From the NCBI GenBank assembly GCA_963682025.1, contig OY821521.1, positions 172,127,165 to 172,191,164 of the forward strand: 64,000 bases of DNA, in the 5' to 3' direction. Positions 46,550 through 58,289 of the stretch are shown here, one piece after another. Source of the stretch: Cordilura impudica (lineage: Eukaryota; Arthropoda; Insecta; Diptera; Scathophagidae). Position 1 is the stretch's first letter; every line of letters begins with the position of its first letter. The position numbers and the translations under genes were made by a program. Under the pieces are notes generated by a model that did not search any database, was not told the DNA's origin, and saw only the letters and a list, made by a program, of their open reading frames with translations.

Positions 46550-49500
46550 AAGCATCGTTCCAGTAGAAACAGAACCAGATTCTAAGTCAATTTTCTCAAA
46601 GAAAAATCCTCACATTCTGAGGAATTTTTAGTCAAGGAAAATTTTTAGATTCTGAGGAATATAAAGAAAATTTATCAGATTCTGAAATATTTTTATCTAA
46701 AGAAAATTTATTAGATTCTGAGATATTTTTATTACAGAACAATTTTTAATTTCAGGGTTATTTTTTGTAAAGGTATATTCTCAAATACTTAGGAATTTTT
46801 ACAATAGAAAAATTCTCATATTCTGAGCAATTTGTAGTATGGAGGCATTTTTGCTATAAAAAAATTCTCAGACTCTGACTAATTAATACAACAGAAAAAT
46901 ACTCAGATTTAAAAAAAAATATTATAAAAAATTCTCAGATTTTGTGGAATTTTTAGATTGGAAAATTCTTAGACTGTGAGAATGTTTTACAATAGAAAAA
47001 ATCACAAATGCTGCGGAGTTTTTAGAACAGAAAAATTCTCAGATCCTGCAGAATTTTTACAAAAGGAAAAATTTAGATTCTCAAGAATTTTTAATAAAAA
47101 AATTCCCAGCATCAGATGCTAAGTCATTTTAGTTAAAGAAATATTCTCAGATTCTGAGGCAGTTTTCTAAAAGAAATCTTCTCCGATTCTAAGGCTTTAT
47201 TGCCATAAAATATTTTTCAGATTTTGCAGCCATTTTTACTGTAGAAAAATTTTTACATTCTGAAGCATTTTTTTTTTTTTTTTTGTTATAAAAATTCCAT
47301 CGGATTCTGGTAAGTTTTCTTATAGAAAATCAGCCAACGAGAAATTCTAACAAAAGAAAAATCTCAAAATCTGAGGAATTTTTACTTTAGAAAAAATTCT
47401 CAAATTCTGTGAACAATTATTTAATTCAGAGGCATTTTTGAATAAAAAAATTTTGCAGGCTCTGGGGAATTTTTTGAAAAAAAAATTTCTCTGATTCTGA
47501 GGAATTTTTAGATTGGAAAATTCTTAGAGTATGAGAAAGTTTTAGAATAGAAAAAATCTCAAATGCTGTGCAGTTTTTAGGACAGAAAAATTCTCAGATC
47601 CTGAAGAATTTTTACAAAAGGAAAAATTTAGATTCTGAGGAACTTTTAATAAAAAAAATCCCAGCATCGTTTCAATAGAAACAGAACCAGATGCTAAGTC
47701 ATTTTACTTAAAGAAATATTCTCAGATGCTAAGGCAGTTTTCTAAAAGAAAACTTCTCCGATTCTAAGGCTTTATTGCTATACATATAATATTTTTCAGA
47801 TTTTGCAGCCATTTTTACTATAGAAAAATTCTTACATTCTGAAACATTTTTTTTCACAAATCATTCCGATACTCTGCTAGTTTTGTTATACAAATTCCAT
47901 CGGATTCTGGTAAGTTTTCTTATAGAAAAATCTCTTAGATTCTAAATAAATTTTACTGTAGAAAACTACTCAGCCAACAAGAAATTCTAACAAAAGAAAA
48001 ATCTCAAAATCTGAGGAATTTTTACTTTAGAAAAAATTCTCAAATTCTGTGAACAATTATTTAATTCAGAGGCATTTTTGAATAAAAAAATTTTGCAGAC
48101 TCTGGGGAATTTTTTCAAAAAAAAAAATTCTCTGATTCTGAGGAATTTTTAGATTGGAAAATTCTTAGCTGTGAGAAAGTTTTACAATAGAAAAAATCTC
48201 AAATTCTGTTGAGTTTTTAGATCAGAAAAATTCTCAGATCCTGAAGAATTTTTACAAAAGGAAAAATTTCGATTCTATGGAATTTTGAATAAAAAAATTC
48301 TCAGCATCGTTTCAATAGAAACAGAACCAGATGCTAAGTCATTTTACTTAAAGAAATATTCTCAGATGCTGAGGCAGTTTTCTAAAAAAAAAACTTCTCC
48401 GATTCTAAGGGTTTATTGCCATAGAATATGTTTCAGATTTTGCATCCATTTTTACTAAAGAAAATTTCTTACATTCTGACGAATTTTTTTTCTCAAAAAT
48501 CATTCGGATTCTGGTAAGTTTTCTTATAGAAAATCTCTCAGATTCTAAACAAATTTTACTGTAGAAACCTACTCAGCCAACGAGAAATTCTTACAAAAGA
48601 AAAATTCTCAAAATCCAAGGAATTTTTACTATAAAAAAATTCTCAAATTCTGTGAACAATTATTAAATTCAGAGGCATTTTTGAACAAAAAAGACTCTGG
48701 GGAATTTAAAAAAAATTCTCTGATTCTGAGGAATTTTTAGATTGAAAAATTCTTCGACTGTGAGAAAGTTTTACAATAGAAAAACTCTCAAATGCTGCGG
48801 AGTTTTTAGAACAGAAAAATTCTCAGATCCTAAAAAATTTTTACAAAAGGAAAAATTTAAATTCTGAGGAATTTTGAACAAAATAATTCCCAGCATTTTT
48901 TTAATAGAAACAGAACCAGATTCTAAGTCATTTTACTTAAAGAAATATTGTCAGATGCTGAGGCAGTTTTCTAAAAGAAAACTTCTCAGATTCTAAGAGT
49001 TTATTGGCAGATTCTATAGAATATTTTTCAGATTTTGCATTTATTTTTACTATAGAAAAAATCTTACATTCTTACGTGCTAGTTTTGTTATACAAAATCC
49101 ATCGGCTTCTGTTAAGTTTTCCTTTAGAAAATCTTTCAGATTCAAAAGAAATTTTACTGTAGAAAACTACTCAGACAACGAGAAATTCTTACAAAAGAAA
49201 AATTCCCAAAATCGGAGAAAATTTTACTTTTAAAAAAATCACAAATTCTGTGAACAATTATTAAATTCAGACGCATTTTTGAATAAAAATATTTTGCAGA
49301 CTCTTTGGAATTTAAAAAAAAATTTTCACATTCTGAGGAATTTTTATTATAGAAAACATTTAAATTTTTTGAAAAGAAAAATTCTCAAGTTCTGAGAAAT
49401 GTTTACAATAGAAACATTATTCGCTTTTTCTATAGAAAAATTGTCAGATTCTAAGAATTTTTCAGATTCTAAGACATTGTTCTTTTTTCAAAATATTTCT

Positions 49501-49750
49501 CAGATTCTAAGAATTTTTTACTATAGAAAAATTATTACAAATTCTCAGAGGGATTTTTACAAAAAAAAATTAGGTTATAAGCAATTTTAAAGAGAGAAAA
49601 AATTTCAGAAAATTGCTCAGAATCTGCCACATATTTCCTATAGAAAAAGAATCAGATTCTGAGCTAGACTTCGTGTAGAAAAATTCTAAGGAATTTTTAC
49701 TAAAACAAATGAGGCATCTTTTCAATAGAAACAGAACCAGATTCTAAGTC
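46550..49750. repeat. Higher-order repeat, ~550-650 bp, inside the satellite
   Basis: A block beginning GCATCGTTTCAATAGAAACA, GAACCAGATGCTAAGTCATT, CTTCTCCGATTCTAAGGCTT, CAGATTTTGCAGCCATTTTT recurs near 47105, 47660, 48305 and 48895, with partial copies near 46555 and 49710. Spacing varies from about 550 to 650 bp. The blocks near 47105, 47660 and 48305 are closer to each other than are the 35 bp units within them. Confidence 0.85.
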
Positions 49751-51209
49751 ATTTTACTTAAAGAAAAATTCTCAGGTGCCAGTTTTCTGAGAAAAGTTCT
49801 CAGAATCTAAAGGTTTATTGGCATAAAAACTTTCACATCTGCTGGGCCATCTTTTCTAATTGAAAACTTTTTAGATTATAAAGAAAAATTTTTAGGTTCT
49901 AAGGCATTGTCTTCTTTAAACTAATTATAGGATTTTTAGGAATTTTTACCATAGGAATTTTTACTATTGAAAAATTCTCAGGTTCTGAGGAATTATTTAA
50001 AAGAAGACGATGCCTTAGAAAATTTTTCCATATTTTTTGACAGTAAAAATAGCTCAGAATTCGAGAATTTTTCAATAGGAGAACTAGCTCAAATCCTGAT
50101 TCTTCTTCTGTAGGAAAAATTGTTCAGATTCCGAGCCATTTTATTAAAATTTTTCTATTAAAAAATTCCTTATAACCTCAAATTTTTCTTTAGTAAAAAT
50201 TCTTCTGAATTTGAAAATTCTTAAATAATGTTTCTACAGTAAAAAATCCTTAGAACCTGAAAATTATTTTAAAATCCGACAATTTTCCTACAGAAAAAGA
50301 AAGTAATTTTTTCATTGTAAAAACTCCTCATAATTTTTCCAGAGAATTTTTCCTTACAATAAACTTTAATTTTCTATGGGAAAAATTCCTCCCAATCTGA
50401 GAATTTATCTATTGAAAAAATTCCTCAAAATCTGCAAAATTTTTTATAATAAAAACGCATCTGAATTTAATATTTTTTATTATAAAAACTCCTCAGAACG
50501 TAAAAAATCCTTAGAATCTAAGAATTTCTTTCAAGAAACCCGTCTCTTAGAATGTGAATATTTTTCTATAGGAAAAATGCCTTAGAATCTAACAATTTTT
50601 CTGTAAAAAAAAGAAAATAACTTTTTCATTGTAAAAATTCCTCATAATTTTTCCAGAGAATTTTTCCTTACAATAAATTTTAATTTTCTATAGGAAAAAT
50701 TCCTCAAAATCTGAGAATTTTTCTATTGACAAAATTCCCCAGAATCTGCAAAATTTTTTATACCAAACACGCATCTGAATTTAATATTTTTTTATTAGAA
50801 AAACTCCTCAGAGAAATCCTAAGAAATTTTCTATGCCAATAAACCCTTAGATTCTGAGAAATTTTCTCTTAGAAAACTTGCACCTGAGAATTTTTCTTTA
50901 AATAAAATGACTTAGAATCTGGTTCTGTTTATATTGCAAAGATGCCTTATTTTTTTTTAGTAAAAATGTTTTAGAATCTAAGAATATTTCTATAGGAAAT
51001 CTAGCTCAGAATCTGATTCGTTTTCTATAAAATAAATGTTTCAGATTGTGAGCCTTATTCTGAAAAGTTTTCTATTGTTAAAATAGCTCATAATCTGAAA
51101 ATTTTTCTTTAGTAAAAATTCTTCAGAATCTGAAAATTTTTAATAATTTTCCTGTAGTATATAATCTTTAGAATATGTGAATTATTTTAAAGAAAACAAC
51201 TTATTAGAA

Positions 51210-51550
51210 CTAGCAGATTCTAACCCTCGAAATTCGAGTGCAAATTCTAGGAAATTTTTTTTTTTCATTAAATAAGGGACCTTAAAGTTATGCTAATCAA
51301 TTATAGCCAATTCACAAATAAGCACAAAAAACAAACTCATTTTTATTACAAACACATTATCAAATTTAATAAACACACAAATAGCATTGTATAAATACAA
51401 TTTACTCAAAATAAAGGAAAAAATTTAAAAATCTGCGAAACGGCTAAAAAGAAATACCTTTCAACTAAAATACATTTGGTCAAAATCGGGATAAAACGTT
51501 AGAACAAAACATCGGTCACAAGAAATCACCTAGCCTATTAATATTATAGA
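51210..51550 (-). mobile_element. Helitron-like element, family A, at satellite edge
   Basis: CTAG at 51210, hairpin CTCGAAATTCGAG, body with GATTAGCATA motif, and TCTATAATATTAATAGG inverted ending at 51550. Satellite-like sequence resumes right after it. Confidence 0.85.
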
Positions 51551-52129
51551 TCTGAAAATTTTTCAAAATTTTTTTTGTACTAAAAATTCCTCTTTTCTAT
51601 ATTGAAATTTCCGGTATTGAAATTCTCAGATTCTAAGTATTTTTCTATCAAGCAATTCTCATCTGCCGAGCCATTTTTATACCCTCCACACCTCAGTGGC
51701 AGAGGGTATATATAGGTTTGTCATTCCGTTTGTAACGCATCGAAATAAATTCCTGAGGCGCAAAAAAATATATTTTCTTATTCCTTATAACAAGGGAAGT
51801 TGATTTACCGATGGCCGTCTGTCCGTCTGTCTGTGGAAATCACGATCACGCCGTCAATATCTAAGCTAGATCGTTGTATAAAATCGTTTATTAATATCCC
51901 AAAGGAGTTGCTGTTTAAAATCGTCAAAATCGGTCAAAGGGTTCACGAGCTATGAATGAAACTTTGAAAAAACTCTTGAAAAAATAAAAATTTTCAGTGT
52001 GTTTGTTGTTTTTCTTAAGATATGTTGTATATGTTGTAATTCTTCGAATTGTTGAAGTCATTACAGTTGTGTGTATATTAATACTGCACGTGTCACATTG
52101 GCCTAAGCAAGTTTTACCACATATTTTTT

Positions 52130-52301
52130 TATCATTAAAATTAAATATTAAAAATTAAAAATTAATAAAAATGAAAAGTGGTAAATAAAAAATGAAAAAT
52201 GGAAAATGGAAAATGAAAAATGAAAAATTAAAAGTGGATAATGAGAAATGGAAAATGGAACATGAAAAATGAAAAATGAAATTTGAAAAATGGAAAATGG
52301 A

Positions 52302-52333
<32 letters not shown>

Positions 52334-52336
52334 GGA

Positions 52337-52368
<32 letters not shown>

Positions 52369-52855
52369 GAAAATTAAAAATGAAAATGGAAAATGGAAAA
52401 TGGAATATGGAAAATGAAAAATGAAAAATGAAAAATGAAAAATGGTAAATGAAAAATTAAAAATTAAAATTGAAAAATGGAAAATGAAAAATGGAAAATG
52501 AAAAATTAAAAATGGAAAATGAAAAATTAAAAATGGAAAATGGAAAATTAAAGAAGAAAAATGAAAATTGGAAAATGAAAATGAAAAATGATAAATGGAA
52601 ACTGGAAAATGAAAAAAGAAAAAAGAAAAATGGAAAATGGAAAGTGAAAAATGGAAAATTTAAAATGGAAAATGAAAATTGGAAACTGAAAAATGAAAAT
52701 GAAAAGTGGAAAATAAAAAATATAAAATTAAAAATGGAAAATGGAAAACGAAAAATTAAAAATGGAAAATGGAAAAAATAATTAAAAATGAAAATTGGAA
52801 GATGGAAAATGATAAATGGAAAATGAATAATGAAAAATGGAAAATGGAAAGTGAA

Positions 52856-52887
<32 letters not shown>

Positions 52888-53002
52888 GAAAAATTTTAAA
52901 TTAAGAATGGCAAATGGAAAATGACAAATGAAAAATTAAAAATTAAAAATGTAAAATGGAAAGTGGAATATGGAAAAAGAAAAATGAAAATATAAAAATG
53001 AT

Positions 53003-53033
<31 letters not shown>

Positions 53034-54170
53034 CGGAAAATGAAAAATTAAAAATTAAAAATGGAAAATGAAAAATAAAAAATTAAAAATTAAAAATTAC
53101 AAATTAAAAATTAAAAATTAAAAATTAAAAATTAAATATTAAATATTAAATATTAAAAATTAAAAATTAAAAATTAAAAATTAAAAATAAAAAATTAAAA
53201 ATTAAAAATTAAAAATTAAAAATTAAAAATTAAAAATTAAATATTAAAAATTAAAAATTAAAAAATAAAAATTAAAAATTAAAAATTGAAAATTAAAAAT
53301 TAAAAATTAAAAATTAAAAATTAAAAATTAAAAATTAAAAATTAAAAATTAAAAATTAAAAATTAAAAATTAAAAATTAAAAATTAAAAATTAAAAATTA
53401 AAAATTAAAAATTAAAAATTAAAAATTAAAAATTAAAAATTAAAAATTAAAAATTAAAAATTAAAAATTAAAAATTAAAAATTAAAAATTAAAAATTAAA
53501 AATTAAAAATTAAAAATTAAAAATTAAAAATTAAAAATTAAAAATTAAAAATTAAAAATTAAAAATTAAAAATTAAAAATTAAAAATTAAAAATTAAAAA
53601 TTAAAAATTAAAAATTAAAAATTAAAAATTAAAAATTAAAAATTAAAAATTAAAAATTAAAAATTAAAAATTAAAAATTAAAAATTAAAAATTAAAAATT
53701 AAAAATTAAAAATTAAAAATTAAAAATTTAAAATTAAAAATTAAAAATTAAAAATTAAAAATTAAAAATTAAAAATTAAAAATTAAAAATTAAAAATTAA
53801 AAATTAAAAATTAAAAATTAAAAATTAAAAATTAAAAATTAAAAATTAAAAATTAAAAATTAAAAATTAAAAATTAAAAATTAAAAATTAAAAATTAAAA
53901 ATTAAAAATTAAAAATTAAAAATTAAAAATTAAAAATTAAAAATTAAAAATTAAAAATTAAAAATTAAAAATTAAAAATTAAAAATTAAAAATTAAAAAT
54001 TAAAAATTAAAAATTGGAAATTAAAAATTAAAAATTAATAATTAAAAATCAAAAATTAAAAATTAAAAATTAAAAATGAAAAATGAAAAACTAAAAATGA
54101 AAAACGAAAGATGAAAATTGAAAAGTGAAAAATGGAAAATGATAAAAAAAAAATTAAAATTGAAAATGAG
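52130..54170. repeat. AAAATG/GAAAAATTAAAAATG array inside the Helentron
   Basis: Words AAAAATGG, AAAATGAAAA and AAAAATTAA alternate up to about 53045, then give way to a nearly pure 7-mer, and return for the last ~100 bp. The 96-codon frame at 52491-52781 (repeats of MENEKLK) is created by this array and is not considered a gene. Confidence 0.92.
53075..54045. repeat. (TTAAAAA)n, nearly pure, about 1 kb
   Basis: About 135-140 tandem copies of the 7-mer TTAAAAA with very few changes (for example TTAAATA at 53132-53150 and 53240, TTTAAAA near 53728). Much purer than either flank. Confidence 0.95.
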
Positions 54171-54216
54171 GTTATCAAAGATTCGGCCCAGCCGAATTTA
54201 ACACTCTTACTTGTTT

Positions 54217-54900
54217 TATTATAAAAACTCCTCAGAGAAGTCCTAAGAAATTTTCTATGCCAATAAACCCTTAGCCTATTAATATTACAGATCTGAAAAT
54301 TTTACTAAATTTTTTTTTGTACTAAATATTCCTCTTTTCTATATTGAAATTTCCGGTATTGAAATTCTCAGATTCTAAGTATTTTCGTATCAAGCAATTC
54401 TCATCTGCCGAGCCATTTTTCCAATTAAAGACTTCTCAGATTATAAAGAAAAATTTTTATATTCTAAGACTTTGTCTTCTTTAAAATAATTCTCAGATTC
54501 TGAGGAATTTTTACTATAGAAAATTTTTGGGATTTTGAGGAATTTTTTGAATAGAAACATTTTCAGAAAATGGCTCAGAATTTTAAACAGTTTTCCCATA
54601 GAAAAATTTTCAGAACCAGAGCTAGTTTTCGTACAGAAAAATTCATAGACTCTGAGAATTCTCAAAATCAGAGAATTTCAATAAAGGAAATTTCAATACA
54701 GAAAAGAGGAATTTTTTAGTACAAACAAATTTTGAAAATATTAATTAAATAAATAAAAAAGTTCTCATATTCTAAGGATTATTTACTATAGAAAAATTAT
54801 TATAAAATTCTCAGATTCTAAGGAATTTTTTTAAAGAAAATTTTTCCGATTTTCTCATATTCTGAGTCATTTTTCCTGTGACAAAAATCCACGAACCATA
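54217..54900. repeat. Satellite continuation, partly duplicated from 50790-51676
   Basis: AAAACTCCTCAGAGAAGTCC, AATAAACCCTTAG matches 50805-50860. It is fused to CCTATTAATATTACAGATCT onward, which matches 51532-51676 up to TCTGCCGAGCCATTTTT. Beyond 54420 the array is in the GATTCTGAGGAATTTTTACT sense again. Confidence 0.8.
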
Positions 54901-57640
54901 ACCTCTGATTACCATTCTCTTTTATTTTTCTGAAGAAAATTTATGTTAACACAAAGTTTTTTTTTTTTTTAGATGGCATTTAAACAGCATAAAACATGCA
55001 ACAATTTGTTTGTTTACAAGAATTTTGATTAAAGCAGTATGTTTACATTGGAAAAGAAAACATTTATTTAATAGACATAAGATAAGAGAAAAAATAACAC
55101 GAAAGCTTATTTTAGCACAGCAAATAAATATAAAACACAAGTAAATATAAAAAAAACTAGCAAATTATTTGAAGAAACTTGTTAATTCCAAAAAAGAACA
55201 GCCACTGTGATATAAATTTTGATAATAAATAAGTAAATATATCACTGCAACTGAACTCTCTTCAATTTAAACAAGATATGAAGAGGATAATTTCAATTAA
55301 GAATTTTTGGGTATTAAAAGTGATGGAATTTATTGCAAAAACAAAAAGAACAGCCACTGTGATATATCACTAGTAATGGAAAATATATCACGAACAGCAG
55401 TTCCCTTTAATTGAACAATATGTTTTCGAATGTGTAAAAGATAATGATGATAGTGATGATGATTGTGTTTAATTTTAATGATGAATGAACATTAATAGTA
55501 AAAAGAACAGCCACTGTGATATATTGATATTGTCAGGGAACTATTTCACAAGAGCTGTTCTCTGAACTTTAAATGTAAGTTACACTTTAACACTTCCTTA
55601 ACACTTTTTATTATTTAGATGTTTGATATCACTGCAATATAAAGGAAAATCACTGTGATATGTTTATTTAATAAACTCATATCACAACGATCGTTCCTTT
55701 CATTGTAATGGTATGTCTTTTGTAGTTATATTATTGGAAACACTTTTATTTTTTTTTTTTTTTGTTTCTTTAAATTGTTGAGATTTATACAACGAATTTC
55801 AATGGAAAAACACTGTGATATGTTAATATAAGAAATTCATATCACAACGATCGTTCCTTTGATTCAAATGAGAAAAACCCTTAGAAACTTGAAATGTTAC
55901 AAACACTTTTGGAATACGTTGAGCTTTTCAAATAACGAATTTCAATGGTTGTCTAGCTTTATGAGTACTTTTTATACGTCAATTTCATTAAAGCTAAACT
56001 ACCACTGTAACTAATTATTTTTGGATCACTAAGATCACTAGATTAGAATTTTCAGATATATAAACTGTGCTAATGTTGATTGTTCTAAAATTATAGCACG
56101 AGTGTTCAGTCTAGTCACTTAATATTTGTGTTTGGTAACAAAGAGACTAAACCGACAATCGCCATTTAATTTTAAAATATAAAAAGAAATATTAACACTA
56201 ACAGTCTTTTGTTTTTGTTTTATTTTAAATCACTTACTTTCAATCATTTTAAATTGCTGATTTTTATCGTTAACCATATTGAGACACACTTTGCCCAGTG
56301 TTGAAATACCATTAAATTTACAACAAACTGAACAAATTGCAGCCTAATATTAGTAAGACATTGCACGATCTTGAAAATATCACTTTAATTTTTTACTCTC
56401 TATATGTGTGTGTGTTTTTGAAAGATTATAAGACAAACTTCACCCAGTGATGTAAAAATTTCCCCATCAAAGTGTTACTGCATAAAGTTTGTCGTATAAT
56501 TTAAAACTTGAAAATTTTGATTATTAGCTGGTTACAATCTTCGATCGTTTCTTAATACGAATATGACTTGATGTTGACATTAGAATAAACACAAATGAAC
56601 TGTTGTCTACTCAAAAAAATTCTGAGTATTTATACTAAAATTAAGGTTGTCTAAATTTCGCTAGTTAGAATGTCTAGTATTTGCCTACCTGTTTGTCTTT
56701 TTTGCCTCTACTTAAATCTAGTTGTTCTAAGAATTTTTGTACTAATTACTTTTGTAATGCTAGTTTTGTGAAAAGTGATCTTAACAAAAAGGAACAACAG
56801 AAAAGGACAATATCGCATACCTGCTTTAGCACCCGAAATGTAGAAGATATTTTCAAAAGTATTTTTACAATCTGTAATCGTAAAATACTAAATTCTTTTT
56901 TCTATATATCTACACAGGAATTTTAGTACTTTGAGGATTTTTAGAACTTTATTTTAAAAAAAATAGCATAATGTCAAAATAGTAAATTGGAGACTTCTTT
57001 TGGTATAAAATTTTTAGTATCTTCTTTTGCAAATGGATATGAAGAACAACTCCTGATTTATTCAAGTCGAATTTTATTTTATTTTGTTTTATTCTAGCAA
57101 AGGAAATGCAACATAAAATTAGTTTTATCGAACAAAGTGCCATTAAGGAATTGATTTAAGGTTTAGTTTAAAAATATTTAATGGAAAAAATCGATAGTTA
57201 ATTGTAGTTGTAGTGGTTAGAGTTTGCATTATCGATCAACCGATAAACTAATTAACGGAAAACAATATTATTTTAATATTATCCCTAAATCCTGTTAATA
57301 TTAATTCTATTTATTTTGGTGTATTTGAGGATGATTTAAGGTGCGATTCAAATTTTTACTTACGACTTGCAATAACTATTGCTTTATTTTAATTTTACAT
57401 TATTATATTAATTTTATATTTCATATTCTTTTGAATAAATTGTCTTTTATTAGCTTTGGGTCATTTGTGGGTCTTCTTATTTTATTTAGAAAAATACAGA
57501 TAGTTTTTATACATAAAATAATTTTATAACAAAATTGGTTAAAAGTTGATTTAATTTATATACGCGAGCAATAAGCAGATAATTGCACCAAAGATATATT
57601 ACAATGGATTTTTTTGATCCCAGAAGCACTGAAGGGTTAA
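54901..57640. other. Intergenic, mostly non-repetitive
   Basis: Apart from the periodic cluster at 55196-55880 no element ends are seen. Frames at 54946-55140 (-), 56681-56926 (+), 56949-57143 (-) and 57341-57529 (+) have no recognised domains. This is the longest stretch of the window without an identified transposon and could be regulatory or host intergenic DNA. Confidence 0.4.
55196..55880. repeat. ~150 bp periodic cluster of ACTGTGATAT / ATATCAC motifs
   Basis: Units start near 55196, 55348, 55504, 55648 and 55806. The first three open with GAACAGCCACTGTGATAT and the last two with AAATCACTGTGATATG or AAACACTGTGATATG. An inverse-type motif follows 20-45 nt later: ATATCACTGCAACTGAACTC, ATATCACGAACAGCAGTTCC, ATTTCACAAGAGCTGTTCTC, and twice ATATCACAACGATCGTTCC. 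DNA between the motif pairs is poorly conserved, so the pairs are the conserved part. They may be binding sites or remnants of a satellite. Confidence 0.65.
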
Positions 57641-58289
57641 ATAAATAAAAATTAACCGAATTATTTTTCTTAAATTCTGAATGGTGGTTTCATCGAGTTT
57701 AATAGAAAAACTCGTTTTCAGTAATTTTTATTTAAAAATATCTTAAAAACCCAAAGCTGGCCTTGGCAAATAATGGGCTAACGTTCTCGGATTTATCCCA
57801 AATTTTAGGAAAGGAAGTTCTACACATTTAGTTATCATATTTTAAACGTCGCAAAATATTTAAATTTTTTGAATAAATTGTCTTTTATTAGCTTGGGGTC
57901 ATATGTGACCCCAATTCCAAAAGTGTTAATGGGGTCATATCATTTTTTTCCGAAACCCTAGGCTATTAAGATAAAATATAACATTTAAAAGTAGAAAAGT
58001 GATGAATTTTTGATACAAAGTATTTATAAACAGTACATTTACAGAATATTTTACAAAAATCCCATTTTTCTCGAAATCCGCAAAAAAAAAATCCTTGCCA
58101 AAATAATTTTGGCATAGGAATTTACCTAGGAATTCACACAGTTAATCTCTAACATGCATTTAATAAGACCTTAAAGAGCTAGATCCATTTTTTAAAATTT
58201 TGTTTAAGAAAATTTTTCAAAACTTGAAAAAGGAGTTTTCAAAATTTTATCAAAAAAAAATTCCATTTTCGGTCTCAATGCTTAATGGG
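57641..58289. other. Intergenic with a short local duplication
   Basis: TGAATAAATTGTCTTTTATTAGCTT followed by GGGTCAT occurs at about 57434 and again at 57871. Otherwise unrecognised. Confidence 0.45.

Larger units (their letters stand above)
43600..51209. repeat. ~35 bp satellite (GATTCTGAGGAATTTTTACTATAG...)
   Basis: Over 7.5 kb of a diverged unit close to AGATTCTGAGGAATTTTTAC followed by TATAGAAAAATTCTC. Up to about 49950 units read in this sense. From about 50010 they read inverted (AAAAATTCCTCAGAATCTG). Between 46550 and 49750 a longer block recurs (next entry). A MITE at 45361 and a Helitron at 51210 interrupt or end it. Frames such as 49399-49590 and 50376-50585 are by-products. Confidence 0.92.
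51677..54216 (+). mobile_element. Helentron (mini-me-like) carrying 2 kb of simple repeats
   Basis: The 5' end TTTTTATACCCTCCACACC includes a short hairpin CTC.AC.TC..GAGGG. GTTTGTCATTCCGTTTGTAA and a GGCCGTCTGTCCGTCTGTCT tract follow. The 3' end is the hairpin TTCGGCCCAGCCGAA, then TTTAACACTCTTACTTGTTTT at 54216. The organisation matches the DINE-like copies, but the hairpin and body are of a different subfamily. The middle (52130-54170) is simple repeats only. Confidence 0.82.

Noticed and set aside
43600..51209. Possible CRISPR-like array, given regular ~35 bp units
   Set aside because: Units are contiguous, diverged and without distinct spacers; the context is a eukaryotic satellite.
52491..52781. 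96-codon frame of repeated MENEKLK-type units, looking like a coiled-coil protein
   Set aside because: It is generated by the AAAATGGAAAATG simple array; the array continues without regard to the frame and there is no start or stop context.
53075..54045. (TTAAAAA)n as a telomeric repeat
   Set aside because: Flies lack simple telomerase repeats, and this tract is enclosed within Helentron ends, not at a chromosome end.
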